Shown piece by piece: positions 63,740 to 64,000 of a stretch of 64,000 bases of DNA; within the stretch, counting starts at the first letter, position 1; each line of letters starts with the position of its first letter. Below the pieces are notes generated by a model. That model was not told where the DNA came from, made no database searches, and was given only the letters and a program-made list of their open reading frames with translations. Origin of the DNA: Methylobacterium tardum (GTDB taxonomy: Bacteria > Pseudomonadota > Alphaproteobacteria > Rhizobiales > Beijerinckiaceae); contig NZ_CP097484.1 in assembly GCF_023546765.1 (NCBI RefSeq), positions 4,062,001 through 4,126,000 on the forward strand, written 5' to 3'. The translations under genes and the position numbers were made by a program.

Positions 63740-64000
63740 ATGATGCACGGAGACATCTCGTCCAGCCAGGACAGCGTCGGCGTCGCCGTCGTGAACTACA
63801 AGATGCCGCGCCTGCACACCCGCGCGGAGGTGCTGGAGAACGCCAAGGCGATCGGCAAGATGATCGTCGGGATGAAGACCGGCCTGCCCGGCCTCGACCT
63901 CGTGATCTTCCCCGAATACTCAACCCACGGCATCATGTACGACGCCGCCGAGATGTACGAGACCGCCTCGACGGTCCCGGGCGCGGAGACCGAGGTGTTC
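63740..64000 (+). CDS. amiE: Aliphatic amidase (N-terminal part, cut by the window end)
   Basis: AmiE hydrolyses short aliphatic amides such as acetamide and propionamide to the acid and ammonia. The 87 visible residues match the amidase start: [20 protein letters not shown], then [23 protein letters not shown]. Glu59 in FPEYS falls at the exact number of the catalytic Glu59 of Pseudomonas AmiE; the lysine and cysteine lie beyond the edge. AmiF formamidase is a close relative. AGGAGG lies ten bases before the ATG; ATG 63743 is possible too. Confidence 0.88.
   Translation, partial: MMHGDISSSQDSVGVAVVNYKMPRLHTRAEVLENAKAIGKMIVGMKTGLPGLDLVIFPEYSTHGIMYDAAEMYETASTVPGAETEVF

Overview
The window is GC-rich, densely coded DNA from an alphaproteobacterium of the order Hyphomicrobiales, most likely Methylobacterium or Methylorubrum. 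This rests on gene content and protein style: a one-cysteine DksA, an alphaproteobacterial FliX and FlgJ/CheL, a Pls/PosA synthetase, and an Urt-type transporter joined to formamidase, FmdB and aliphatic amidase. I saw no rRNA, tRNA, insertion sequence, prophage or CRISPR array.

Layout. 0-12.5 kb is housekeeping and envelope: a methyltransferase tail, a CNNM/CorC-type membrane protein, gltX, an FAD oxidoreductase, a collagen-like lipoprotein, dksA, an AlgI/AlgJ-like O-acylation pair, a cupin, an Hsp70-like protein and a HerA/DUF87 ATPase. 12.5-20.7 kb is flagellar: fliX diverges from flgI-flgJ-flgN-like, and flgE-flgK-flgL runs the other way; sigma-54-type promoters can be read in front of fliX, flgI and flgE. 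20.9-35 kb holds signalling and metabolism: a BLUF photoreceptor with a receiver protein, prfC, a DUF1800/DUF1501 pair, a threonine aldolase, rpsU with a structured leader, a class II amidotransferase, gabD, slyX, a soluble PAS-PAS chemoreceptor and a diguanylate cyclase. 35-50 kb holds a 1356-residue Pls/PosA-type synthetase, a histidine phosphatase, PPK2, an AAA ATPase, fabI, a DnaJ-like protein, a VOC protein overlapping an iron/siderophore-type ABC operon, a Crp/Fnr regulator and a GH25 lysozyme.

51-64 kb looks like one nitrogen-scavenging unit. A 1124-residue protein fusing an NCS1-type permease, a cysteine cluster, a histidine kinase and a receiver overlaps a LuxR-type response regulator gene. 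Both diverge from urtABCDE, an alpha/beta hydrolase, fmdA, fmdB and amiE (cut by the window end). The simplest reading is that the permease-kinase senses urea, amide or a related solute and the regulator controls uptake and hydrolysis of short amides to ammonia.

Two features cut across the window. Seven otherwise normal genes carry one-base frameshifts (fliX, flgL, the DUF1501 gene, gabD, the diguanylate cyclase, urtB, and ppk2 with a compensating pair), mostly beside G or C runs, which points to sequence error more than gene decay. Several families of 90-140 bp imperfect inverted repeats occupy gaps between genes; one family has at least five copies.
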